A program made the translations under genes and the position numbers. The notes beneath the pieces are model-generated. The model saw only the letters and a list, made by a program, of their open reading frames with translations. It was not told the origin of the DNA and searched no databases. A stretch of DNA of 64,000 nt from Limnoperna fortunei (Eukaryota > Mollusca > Bivalvia > Mytilida > Modiolidae). Numbering within the stretch: the stretch's first letter is position 1; every line of letters begins with the position of its first letter. The stretch spans positions 25,858,432 to 25,922,431 of the forward strand of contig OX104113.1 of the NCBI GenBank assembly GCA_944474755.1, read 5' to 3'. Shown piece after piece: positions 33,716 to 44,394 of this stretch.

Positions 33716-35425
33716 GTGAGTTGTATGCATTTCTCACGATGTGAAAGACTGTGTATACAGGAAAGTGCCGAAAATAAAATGATGTGACACCGTAAATCAC
33801 ATGATAAGATTCATCGTACTAATTGTCGTGAAAACAAAGTACTGTCAGATTTTCTACAATAAAAGAAAGTAATGCAAAATGATCTTGTACTTTTGTACTG
33901 TTGCACTTTTGTACTGTTTGATAAAAGTTTTATATTAAAATACTGATACATTTGTCAAAGAAACCAATTATCAAAGAATTAAAGATGATAGCACACTCTT
34001 CATCTTTTTTAAGTCTCTAAATCATTATTCTGTTGAATGTCAGCTGACCTTCTGTTTATCCGATGTGCCCTGAGACTTCTACAAATAAAATATGAGCTTG
34101 ACATTACAATGAAATTATTAGCTTGTTAAATTATTATAATTTACAAAATAAAGGACAATGTACAGATGACCTCTATTAAAAGAAACTTATAATTGCACTT
34201 GGGCTTTTTTTCCTTGGCAAGAGTATGAATTAGTCACATTACTAGAGTAGGAGTGAATCACTCCCAACAATGATGTCCAAAAGAAGTTGTATATATAATC
34301 ACGTGGTCGATCTTGATATCTTTCGACAGTGTCACATTTTTTATCTGTTTCATATTTAAAATCAATCATTATTAATAGGTGATGATAGTTATTTTTAATT
34401 ACTGGGTGTGCATTGTGTATTAATTGACATTCGTGTCTCGTTTTAATTAATATGTTCACTACATGAAAAACATTAAGAAACCCAAAACTGAATGATGTGT
34501 TGCATCTTGGGTAATACATATGTACATTACTGGATTCTTACTACAGAATGGTTATTAAGTTCAAATATGCACGTTTATAAAAAAATTAGGTCACATTATC
34601 CAAATACGGAAAAATGATCAACATAGCATTTTCCACGTGCATCTTCAAAGACAAAAAATTAAATTCTTCAATAAAGATTGTTTCCTGTTAGTTTTGCAAT
34701 GTCTAAAGCTTTAATAACGTAAAGCAGATAAATATTATGTTTGAATTTTGTATAAATAGACCTAAGTCAGAATTTTTTGCTACATTACGAGCAATAGGAC
34801 TGAATTTAAGCCAACAATCACAAAACTTCAAATTATAACAACAATAAAGTGCGTCACAAAGACATATTTGATGACAGAGTATAAAAAGAAGCACTGTGGT
34901 AAATGCAGCCAAATGGAATCCAGGGAATCTCAAACCTACATCAATAAACTGTATAACTTCCTAGCAGTATAATTAATTCTATAAAAAGTCCATTCACTGT
35001 CTTGAGAATGGAAAGGACTTCCTACTATGTTCTTTACATGGAACAGGAGATGGTAACCCTTCCAGAGCACCTGGTCTTTTACTATTTATGAAATGGCTAC
35101 ACTAATATTTCTTTAGTGTCACTCTTCTCAATATTAAAATTATTAATCCAAACCCTACTGGCAGGTCTTTGAAGTTTATTACACATGGTTTGAAAATATC
35201 CCAATTTGTCTGCAGTTTAAAATATTAGTAATATTAGAAAAAAAATATTTACATGTAGAATGGTATATTTTTAAAATACAAAATGTTGATAAACAAAAAA
35301 GAGAATTCTGACTTGAAAACCAACTATTTAACAATGAGAGGTTTGGAGGGCAATAATTGCCACAATTAAATGCGATGGTAATCAAAGTTTTATAATTGTA
35401 AGTGTTATCTTTACTTTTAACTTAC
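33716..35425. other. Presumed intron and unassigned sequence
   Basis: If the plus-strand exons at 33604 and 35900 belong together, this is mostly intron. Minus-strand open frames at 34187-34519 and 34703-34933 have no supporting splice or domain signal. Confidence 0.4.
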
Positions 35426-35537
35426 TACTTCTGACTGTGCTTGGTGTACCTTCCATTTTTCTTGTATCACATTTAGATTTTGCACAGCTTTCTTTTGTTG
35501 TTCCAGTTTAGACATTTTATTAAAATTGTTTCCAAAA
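35426..35537 (-). CDS. Putative exon, coiled-coil-like, unidentified gene
   Basis: On the minus strand an acceptor TTCTTTTTACAG opens FGNNFNKMSKLEQQKKAVQN, then LNVIQEKWKVHQAQSEV, with either a donor GTAAGT at 35425 or, reading on, a stop TAA at 35417-35419. The residue pattern is charged and helical, suggesting coiled coil. It is opposite in strand to the two exons flanking it, so it would be a gene within an intron or overlapping. Family not recognised. Confidence 0.4.
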
Positions 35538-35899
35538 CTGTAAAAAGAAGTTTAAAAAACAATTAAGCTACATGCATCTATTTTTCAAAGGAAAGTCAAC
35601 AGTAAACAACAACTCCATTTAACTTCATCTACTACAGCCTGTAAAAAAAATTTTGGTAAGAAAGAATGTCCCTCAAACAAGTACATATACTAAAATTTAA
35701 TTGTCAAAATAATAGCTTGATTTTTCTACAGCATGCATTATTTCAATTATACCTTGAATGTATAACAACTGGGTAAATCAGGAGAATCTATAGACAGGAA
35801 ATGTAGACAGACACTAGATAAGTAAGGCATGTTAAGACTGCTATTTATAGCAATGTTGTTGTATTTACTGCTTCAATGTGTCTTTTCATTATTCTAAAG

Positions 35900-36007
35900 A
35901 AAAAATCTTGGTCAACATATATACCAATACACTTCTCAATGGGGTCAGGAAAAAGAATGGATACCTTTAGATATCATTCAGAACGACTGAAATTTACAAT
36001 GGTAGAG
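35900..36007 (+). CDS. Second putative exon of the unidentified plus-strand gene
   Basis: A T-rich acceptor (CATTATTCTAAAG) opens 108 bases (36 codons, phase 0 to 0) encoding KKSWSTYIPIHFSMGSGKRM, then DTFRYHSERLKFTMVE, with donor GTATGC. It is phase-compatible with the exon ending at 33715. No family recognised. Confidence 0.5.
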
Positions 36008-36287
36008 GTATGCAAAACAGGCCTCTACAGTGTTGCTGTTAATCCTTGTAAAACAATATGATTTTTTTATTGGTCAATATCTCCCATCACAAAAAATTAT
36101 CTGTATTATCAGTATTGCATATAATCATACATATTTAATGCAAAACCTTAAATCTAATTGTTTTGAACACAAATACATGTAAATCTGTCAGTGTAACTGT
36201 ATTTTTATAAGCAACAATGTTAAAATTTAAGATATTTTAGCAGCAATCCAATTTTACTGTCATTTCATGACTAAATCTTAACGTTAG

Positions 36288-36402
36288 CAATCTAATTAAA
36301 ATTAAATCTTTCCCATTTTCACCCCTTTTTGTTATTGTCGATGTGAAGACAATAACAGGGGGAGGGGGTGCAAGTAAAAGATTTAAATTTAATTAGATTG
36401 CA
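36288..36402. mobile_element. Mini inverted-repeat element (about 115 bp)
   Basis: GCAATCTAATTAAAATTAAA and its near-inverse ending ATTTAATTAGATTGC flank a centre with ACCCCTTTTT and AGGGGGAGGGGG arms. Related fragments lie at 23640-23691 and 63905-63945. Confidence 0.7.
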
Positions 36403-36420
36403 GTCATGTAGTTCAATATG

Positions 36421-36812
36421 AAGTAGCTACAATAATGTAGCTCCTTTTTTTTATGGACGGAGCTACAAAGAGGTCCCATTACTTGTAATGGAGCAAGCTG
36501 GGAGTGATTCACAACCGGGGGTTTTATGCATATAATAAGCTATTCAACTGTTTCTCTAAATTGCTACTCCACAATTTCAGTTTTTGTCAATAATGCCATG
36601 ATTACGAAAAAGTTTTAACATTATTTAATTAGACATTGTAGAAATGTCAACTGAACGACGGAGAAGGAAAAAATATAAATTAAATAAAAGAGCAGTTTAA
36701 TAGCGGAAAATATGTATAAATCCCAAGCGTGTTTTTGCTCCATTACGAGTAATGGGACCTCTCTGTAGCTCCATCCATTAAAAAAAAAGGAGCTACATTA
36801 TTGTAGCTAAGT
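36421..36812. mobile_element. TIR mini-element with about 75-bp inverted ends
   Basis: The left end GTAGCTACAATAATGTAGCT leads through GGAGCTACAAAGAGGTCCCA and TTACTTGTAATGGAGCAA; the right end repeats this inverted (TGCTCCATTACGAGTAATGG to ACATTATTGTAGCTA). It is flanked by a candidate direct repeat TATGAAG. No coding capacity. Confidence 0.8.
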
Positions 36813-37259
36813 ATGAAGGTGTTCAAAGATTTTTTTCGTATATTCCATTTTAAATTAAAATGTATCATAATATTGGCCCATATTAGTTGACAAAGACATC
36901 TTTATTTACTATTATTTGAAAGTGGGAAAACGGATTTATACACATAATATATTTTTAAGGTTTTAAAGGTAATAAAATAAATATAAAATATTGCATTTTG
37001 TTTGTTTTATAAATATAATATAAAAAACTAGTATAAATTGTTTTAGGTTACTAAAACTGATGTCTCCCCTTCATATTAAAAATTGTGTATTAATTTTTAT
37101 CTGGAACTATGTTGTGATTGCGTTTCTATAAATCAAAGTGCAGACTGCACCGAAGGAAAGGTTGCTTCGCAATTATGAAATGAGATTCCTGCCTCATGCT
37201 TGACAGGCAATAAAACAAACCAATGTAAAATAAATCAGGTAAATTTAGAAACATATTAG

Positions 37260-37670
37260 ATATAATTTTAAAAGACTAGAAAAAAACTTTGCAATCCTCA
37301 GAATTGATAGCCTCAACTCCCCTATGTCTTGAATGGCAATGTCCAGGGCTTTGCTGTTGGAAACTCCAAAAATCGTTTTGCTCAAACTGTAAATAATCAG
37401 GTGCACAATTCCACCATATGACAAAGGATTCTACAAAAGTTTCATCAAATCCCACTCAGTGGTGCAAGTAGTTGTGGATAAGAGATAGAATCAAAGAATG
37501 GCAAGTCAAAGTTTGCTATGGAAAATCCTAAATATCATTCCAATCAAAATTTAAAATATCAGGTGTACAATAGCACTATGTGACAAAAAGTCCATACAAA
37601 ATCCATTCAGTGCAACAATACAATTGAAGATGCTTCTATCATGAATTTTATAAATACATTAATAAATAAG
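37260..37670. repeat. Two diverged units of an unnamed tandem repeat
   Basis: Paired blocks recur about 175-180 bases apart: AATAATCAGGTGCACAAT / AATATCAGGTGTACAAT, CCATATGACAAAGGATT / CTATGTGACAAAAAGT, and CCCACTCAGTGGTGCAA / CCATTCAGTGCAACAA. No coding signal. Confidence 0.55.
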
Positions 37671-37849
37671 ACAAAATTGCTGCTGCCCATTTCAGACATA
37701 AAAATCGCACCTGTTATATGGTTGGAATATAACTTGCATCAAATACATGTACATATATGTAAATGTCTCCCTATAAATGTAAGTGATGGCATAAGCTTCT
37801 AAAATATTCAAATCTAAAATAATTTATTTCTGTAATACTCCATTGCTTC

Positions 37850-38056
37850 AGTTACCGAGTGGTTAAGGTAGTATTCATCTACTATTGATCGAATGCCTGT
37901 CAGCACTTGTTTGAATCTTATTGCTGCCAGGGTGTGCTCAACTTCAATCTTGATTGACAATTATTAAGACTCCTACAATCTGGCTTTCTCCTTCAATAAA
38001 AACAGGACGCCCAAATATAGTTGAAAAATTGCTGAAAGTGGTATTTAACAATTACA
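37850..38056 (+). mobile_element. Diverged SINE copy
   Basis: The head CGAGTGGTTAAGGTAG, the B-box-like CTTGTTTGAATCTTATTG, GCCAGGGTGTGCTCAAC and TGAAAAATTGCTGAAAGTGG occur in SINE order. Confidence 0.75.
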
Positions 38057-38080
38057 ACACAGGGATCTGTGCATGACGAT

Positions 38081-38178
38081 TTACATGTGCTTTCGAATGA
38101 TACTGGGTCGATTTTGTTATTTCGAGTCCCACACACTATAACAAGATCGACCCAGTATTATTCAAAAGCGCACGTAAA
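38081..38178. repeat. Hairpin element
   Basis: GATACTGGGTCGATTTTGTTA and TAACAAGATCGACCCAGTAT form the inner part of arms of about 40 bases with a loop of about 17; the outer arms TTTACATGTGCTTTC and AAGCGCACGTAAA also pair. Confidence 0.7.
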
Positions 38179-39010
38179 TCAATTTCTATAAATCCCCCGG
38201 AATCAAACAAACAAAAACGACTATATGAGGCAACATATATCTTTATAATCAGAATGCATGTCAACTAGTTTGTTTTAAATTTAAACAGTGTGTTAATAGC
38301 TTAATTGATCACCGATGTCGAATAATCCATTTACTATTCTTGTGTCACAAACACTAAAATATCTTTTTCAATACATTTTTATAAGTTAGAAATTGTTATA
38401 TTTTTAAATATACTTGTATTTATTTACCAAACTTCTACATGCCATTCTCCCAAACCTTAAAAAAATTTTTATAGATGGCGCCGCTCTGCAAATCTGTACA
38501 TCGACAAAGCACACACTTTTGTGTTGAATTTCATTTTATTAAACACGTAAAAAATAGAATGCAAAACCGTATGAAACGACGACCATACGATCCCACAAAA
38601 TAATCATTAAATCACTTCAATCATAATAACGTCGTCAAATATTATTAGACTGGTGTCACTGTCACTACTACATTTGTCGGTTCAGTGAACAGCTATCGCG
38701 AGGATTGCCAAATATCACGTTGATTTCCGAAACCAAAAAGTGTAACGAGTCTGTCTCTCGCGGATGAACATGGAATATTAGTTTAAATCGTAATATTAGT
38801 TATCAATTATACAGTAAATGAGACATAATACGAAAGGACATGTATAGTAAAGTTGTTCAAGATAAATGTGGTGCACCGATTCATGTTATTGATAGATTCC
38901 TCAAATGTGACCTATATTTTGCGAGCGTAAGGTTTGATTACATGCCGGTCGCAGTAGTTTCTATGTATTAGAGCGTTAGCAAGGGGAAAGTTTGCTACGC
39001 AACCTTCCCA
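38179..39010. other. Spacer
   Basis: A 40-codon frame starting ATGGCGCCGCTC at 38475 has a good initiation context but no further support. Nothing else recognised. Confidence 0.35.
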
Positions 39011-39014
39011 AAAA

Positions 39015-39415
39015 ATGGCAATGTTGACAATGGTTTGTAGTGACCTGCCTACATTCAAAATATCTATGGCCTATGTCAAAAGACAAAACAGTTATGTCCC
39101 GGACAAAACTAGGGTCCATAATATAAAAAATGACCTTGAGGTCAAAGGTCAACCATGCTGGTACGCGACACATCAGCTTGCAGTGACCTACCTACATACC
39201 AAATATCTAAGGCCTATGTCAAAAGACAAAAAAGTTATGGCCCGGACAAGACTATGGTCCAAAATATCAAAAATTGCCTTGAGGTAAAAGGTCAAGGTCA
39301 ACCATGCTGGTACCCGACACATCAGCTTGTAGTGACCTACCTACATACCAAATATCTAAGGCCTATGTTAAAAGACAAAAAAGTTATGGCCCGGACAAGT
39401 TTCACTGAAAAGAAT
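39015..39415. repeat. Tandem repeat of about 145-150-bp units, three copies
   Basis: Units carry TGTAGTGACCT(G/A)CCTACAT, AAATATCTA(A/T)GGCCTATGT and AAAAGTTATGGCCCGGACAA with starts near 39038, 39182 and 39331. Open frames here are products of the repetition. Confidence 0.8.
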
Positions 39416-39730
39416 AAGAATAAGATGAAGAACTCATGGTAAAACAAATACTTTTGACAGTTTCCAGTCGAAAAAATCAATTTGTGTTTGTTTTGTTTGA
39501 AGATTTGTATTTTGACATGTTCTTTGTAATAAATATGTTTATAAACTTGTTTGTTTATTTTCCTTACAGTCTCAATTATACACTTTTAGCTGCATCAAAG
39601 CTGGGTTAATTTATGTGTTGTTTAGTCAGTGTTACATCAACAGAAGTCATTCTACATACATGTATAAGCATGAAATATCAATTGAAATTAATTTCAATTA
39701 TAGATGAAAAAATGTATGCACCACTACTTA

Positions 39731-42700
39731 CTAGCATAAGCCAACAAAAACAACTAGTCCACCAGAAACTGCTAACATCAATTTTTGTATCTTTTTTTTA
39801 CTGGTTTCTTCTTCGTGTTTCAACATACTATCAAATTCAGCATCAAATTTCACTTTAACATTCCTTCGTCTGTTTTCTTGTCTTAGTTGCTCAGCAGTTT
39901 TTATTATAGGCTCTTCTTTGAACTGCTGATATCTTTTGAATACTTCTTCAGCTCGCTTTTCATGGCCCCACTGTCCTGTTCCATATATATTATTTGGGTT
40001 CCTGGAATAATACCAGTTGAGTAACATGTCAGTTCCTAATGTTTTCAGTTATATGGTCATAATAAATACCACAAACCCAAACCTTGTCAATGAAAATTAA
40101 TTTTTTGCACAACACAATATAAATACATGGATGATGAGGATAAAATATCAGCTATCCACTAGTTTTATAACCTCCCTTGTATGTCAAAAAAAAATTCAGC
40201 ACTTCTTCTTCTGACTATTCAAATAATAGTATACATGTAGTACGTGTATTCTCCAATTTGGCAAATAATTTTGAAAGAAAACCCTTTAAACTGTCATATA
40301 TTTTTACCATTACAAAATCTTAAAAAGCTTATGCAAACAATAAAGACTACAATACTATATGATTGTTACAATATCTGACATATCTCTACTGCCATGAACT
40401 GGTTAGATTACATGTACCTAACAGCTGAAAAATAAAACAAGTGTGGACACAGAAAAACGTCTCGCCTGAATTCCGCATCAGTAACGAAAATAAATTTCGT
40501 CATAAGCATTACGTTAATAGCATTAATTATGAGCAGCGGCCTGTATACCAAATATTGTCACCATACTATGCATAGTTACAGAGGAACTGTCCTAATACAA
40601 AAACTTTAACGTAGTCGCTGGACCGTGAAATTGAGGTCAAGGTCAGGTGGAACCTATCAGACAGTCATGTACTATTAATCAGCAACCTATATACCAAATA
40701 TTGTCATCCTACCATGCGTAGTTACAGAGGAACTATCGTAACCCAAAAACTTTAACGTAGTCGCTGGACCGTGAAATTGAGGTCAAGATCAGGTGACACC
40801 TACCAGACAGTCATGTACTAGTCATCAGCAACCTATACACCAAATATTGTCATCCTACCATGCGTAGTTACAGAGGAACTGTAGTAACCCCAAAACTTTA
40901 ACGTAGTCGCTGGACCGTGAAATTGAGGTCAAGGTCAGGTGACACCTACCAGACAGTCATGTACTAGTCATCAGCAACCTATACACCAAATATTGTCATC
41001 CTACCATGCGTAGTTACAGAGGAACTGTCGTAACCCCAAAACTTTAACGTAGTCGCTGGACCGTGAAATTGAGGTCAAGGTCAGGTGACACCTACCAGAC
41101 GGTCATGTACTAGTCATCAGCAACCTATACACCAAATATTGTCATCCTACCATGCGTAGTTACAGAGGAACTGTCGTAACCCAAAAACTTTAACGTAGTC
41201 GCTGGACCGTGAAATTGAGGTCAAGGTCAGGTGACACCTACCAGACAGTCATGTACTAGTCATCAGCAACCTATACACCAAATATTGTCATCCTACCATG
41301 CGTAGTTACAGAGGAACTGTCGTAACCCAAAAACTTTAACGTAGTCGCTGGACCGTGAAATTGAGGTCAAGGTCAGGTGACACCTACCAGACAGTCATGT
41401 ACTAGTCATCAGCAACCTATACACCAAATATTGTCATCCTACCATGCATAGTTACAGAGGAACTGTCGTAACCCAAAAACTTTAACGTAGTCACTGGACC
41501 GTGAAATTGAGGTCAAGGTCAGGTGACAGGTGACTGACTGGCAAGTACTCATCATAAGCTACCTCTGGACCAAATTTGATGGACCTAGGGCTTGGGCTTA
41601 CAAAGATATGAAGCAAGATGTCAAGTGTTTACGCCGCCGCCGCCGCCGCCGGATTCCCATACATATGTCTCGCCTTCCGCGACTTTCGTCGCAGGCGAGA
41701 CAAAAACTAAGACTACACATATTTAGCACTAGACAAAGTCGATCTAGCGATCACTAATACCCCCGCATTTTGTAAAAATTTCTAACGTTTTTCCGTGGAC
41801 TGTGACCTTGAAATTTGATAGATTTCCACCAAAATCAATAGGCTTCTTACCAACAAAATATATAACAATATTTTACAGTTTCATTAAAATCAGATGCAAA
41901 CTTTTTGAGTTATTGTCCGGAAACAACTTTTTTGTAAAAATTTCTAACGTTTTTCGTGAACTGTGACCTTGAAATTTGATAGATTTCCACCAAAATCAAT
42001 AGGCTTCTTACTAACAAAATATATAACAATATTTTACAGTTTCATTAAAATCGGATGCAAACTTTTTGAGTTATTGTCCGGAAACAACTTTTTTGTAAAA
42101 ATTTCTAACGTTTTTCGTGGACTGTGACCTTGAAATTTGACGTATTTCCCCCAAAATCAATAGGCTTCTTACCAACCTGATATATGACAATATCCCAAAG
42201 TTTCATTCAAATCACATGCAAACTTTTTGAGTTATCGTCCGGAAACAACTTTTTTGTAAAAATTTCTAACGTTTTTCGTGGACTGTGACCTTGAAATTTA
42301 ACCCATTTCCCCCAAAATCAAAACGCTTTTTACAAACCTGATATATAACAATATCCCAAAGTTTCATTCAAATTGAAAGCAAACTTTTTGAGTTATTGTC
42401 CGGAAACAACTTTTGTGTAAAAATTTCTAACGTTTTTCCTGGACTGTGACCTTGAAATTTGACGTATTTCCCCCAAAATCAATAGGCTTCTTACCAACCT
42501 GATGTATGACAATATCCCAAAGTTTCATTCAAATCAGATGTAAACTTTTTGAGTTATTGTCCGGAAACAACTTTTTTGTTAAAATTTCCAACGTTTTTCG
42601 TGGACTGTGACCTTGAAATTTGACGGATTTCCCCCAAAATCAATAGGCTTCTTACCAACCTGATATATAACAATATCCCAAAGTTTCATTCAAATCGGAT

Positions 42701-44113
42701 GTAAACTTTTTGAATTATCATCCGGAAACCAAATGTGGACGGACGAACGGACGGACGGAAGGACGGACGGACATGAGGACCACTATATACCCCCGACTCT
42801 GTCGAGCGGGGGTATAAAAAACATGTGTTGTAAGTATTAACAAGACAGGTATGTGACTTGTCTTGGTTTTTTTTTTGCTACATTACATTATTTCCTCCTA
42901 TCATTTTATGTGCACTACAATGTTTTAAACCATACCATGAATCACTATATGCAGAGTCATCAGCCTTGCGAGAATATTGAGATTTTCTGTCCCGATGACG
43001 TCTTAGTCGTTCACCTATATCACTGGGATCTTTACTTGTTTTTTCATCGCTAACTGTCTGAGGTGCAGTTTTTCCACTGCTCAGAGTGTTGTATGCTTCA
43101 TTTATTTCTATAAACTTTTCATGAGCTTTTTGTGTTGGATTTATATCTGGATGAAACTGGATGAAAGTGAAAACATTTTTCAAAAAGAAGTATAAAATAG
43201 GTCAACAAATCATAAGGTATGAGGACCATAGATACATTTGGTACATACATATTAACACAATTGGTACTTAGGTAATAATGAAACAGGAACTAAAAGGTGA
43301 GCAATAAGCATATCAAACAGAACCGATTTTATGAATAAGTTAAGATATGAACATTTTGGTCCCTAAACAAGTCTGCACTAAACTTGGAAAAAGTGTCTCT
43401 CCATTAAAAATGTTATTGATTTAACCAGTAATTGCAACACTTGTAAATGTTGATCTGCCTAATGAATCACAGATTTCTTCTTCTCTTACAGGGGCCTCTG
43501 TGGCCAAGTGGTTAAGGTACTTGGTCATCGAATATTGATCAAAAGGTCTGTCCACATTGAGGTTCTGGGTTCAAATCTGCCTGCAGGCATAGTATACACT
43601 TACAGGGGCCTCTGTGGCCAAGTGGTTAAGGTACTTGGTCATCTAATATTGATCAAAAGGTCTGTCCACATTGAGGTTCTGGGTTCAAATCTGCCTGCAG
43701 GCAGAGTATACACTGAATGTGGCACTATTAAAAAAAAGTAATTTTTTTTCTGAAACATTAATTAAAAACCATGCATGTATTGACTGCTCAAAGTTAAAAT
43801 GAATTGATTTTCCAGGTAATCAAGGAAGTTAGTATTGGAATTACAAGTACATGTATACCACAAAGTAATTTATTGAAATTACTTAGTAAAACCTTAAGAC
43901 TGTATTTTTAGGCACCAAGACAAAAATATACCGGAAATGAAGTATCCTCTTCTTAAAAATAGGTAAAATATTTGTAATGGCCAGAATCTGATCATTGACA
44001 GATATTGACACAAAATTACCTTTTTAGATAGTTCTTTGTATGCAGATTTTATTTCTTCCTTCGAGGCATTATTCTTTACACCAAGAACTTCGTGGGGTCT
44101 TCTTGGTCGAAAT
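39731..44113 (-). CDS. J-domain membrane protein, DNAJC4-like (three exons; likely short first exon at 44587-44603)
   Basis: Three exons with consensus splice sites and matching phases on the minus strand. Exon 44113-44020 encodes FRPRRPHEVLGVKNNASKEE and IKSAYKELSKK (J-domain helices I and II). Exon 43156-42936 opens with FHPDINPTQKAHEKFIEINE (the diagnostic HPD loop) and helix III AYNTLSS, then a charged linker. Exon 40001-39731 adds NPNNIYGTGQWGHEK, a basic helical stretch and a C-terminal hydrophobic anchor (IQKLMLAVSGGLVVFVGLC) before TAG. A J-domain, a SW/NP-rich linker and a late membrane segment resemble vertebrate DNAJC4. J-proteins stimulate Hsp70 through the HPD loop; this one would act at a membrane. 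A phase-compatible start (MADRS, 44603-44587, in an ACAATGGC context with donor GTAAAT) would give about 200 residues. Introns hold two satellite elements and a SINE-head dimer. Confidence 0.8.
40459..41709. mobile_element. TIR element with a 146-bp satellite core, in the J-protein intron
   Basis: Ends CGTCTCGCCTG (40459) and CAGGCGAGAC (41709) are inverse repeats. The core is seven units with a strict 146-base spacing: starts near 40534, 40680, 40826, 40972, 41118, 41264 and 41410. Each has CCAAATATTGTCATCCTACC, GAGGAACTGTCGTAACCC and TAGTCGCTGGACCGTGAAAT. Inner units are almost identical and outer ones more diverged. A (CCG)n run lies at about 41629-41652. No coding capacity. Confidence 0.85.
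41757..42818. mobile_element. Second TIR element with a 161-bp satellite core, in the same intron
   Basis: Ends ATACCCCCGC (41757 region) and GCGGGGGTAT (42818 region) are inverse. Six units spaced 161-162 bases (TTTCTAACG marks at 41779, 41941, 42102, 42263, 42424 and 42585) carry GTGGACTGTGACCTTGAAAT and TTATTGTCCGGAAACAAC. A GGAC(G)-rich stretch (42735-42772) closes the array. It lies about 48 bases from the 146-bp element. Confidence 0.85.
43488..43715 (+). repeat. Tandem dimer of the SINE head, 114-bp period
   Basis: Two nearly identical units (43488-43601, 43602-43715) each contain the tRNA-like head GGGGCCTCTGTGGCCAAGTG and B-box-like TGGGTTCAAATCTGCC, stopping at CAGAGTATACACTT. The SINE body and tail are missing. 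It lies in an intron of the J-protein gene. The open frame through it has no coding meaning. Confidence 0.85.
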
Positions 44114-44394
44114 CTAAAATATATACTGGTAGTTAATAGCTAAATATCTTTAGTATTGCAATTTTTAATAGATAAAACCAAACACCCAAACCAATATTCT
44201 AATTGTTACAAAAAGTTTTAAAATTACTTAAAACAATGAAATACTCTCACCAACACATGCTAAAAATACTCATGTTATCAAACCATTTTCAGTAATAATA
44301 CATTCAACTAAACTAAGGATCTTTCTTTACTTTCACAAGTTTTAATTTCCATCAAAATAGTCAATGTCAGATAAACCTTTTACATTTTTTAAAC

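Noticed and set aside
38475..38600. 40-codon frame starting ATGGCGCCGCTC
   Set aside because: Good initiation context only; no continuation, donor or domain.
40534..41530. CRISPR-like or nucleosome-positioning meaning of the 146-base period
   Set aside because: Units are contiguous without spacers, so not CRISPR; the equality with nucleosome core length may be chance.
43508..43741. 77-codon frame with internal repeat
   Set aside because: Translation of the tandem SINE heads.
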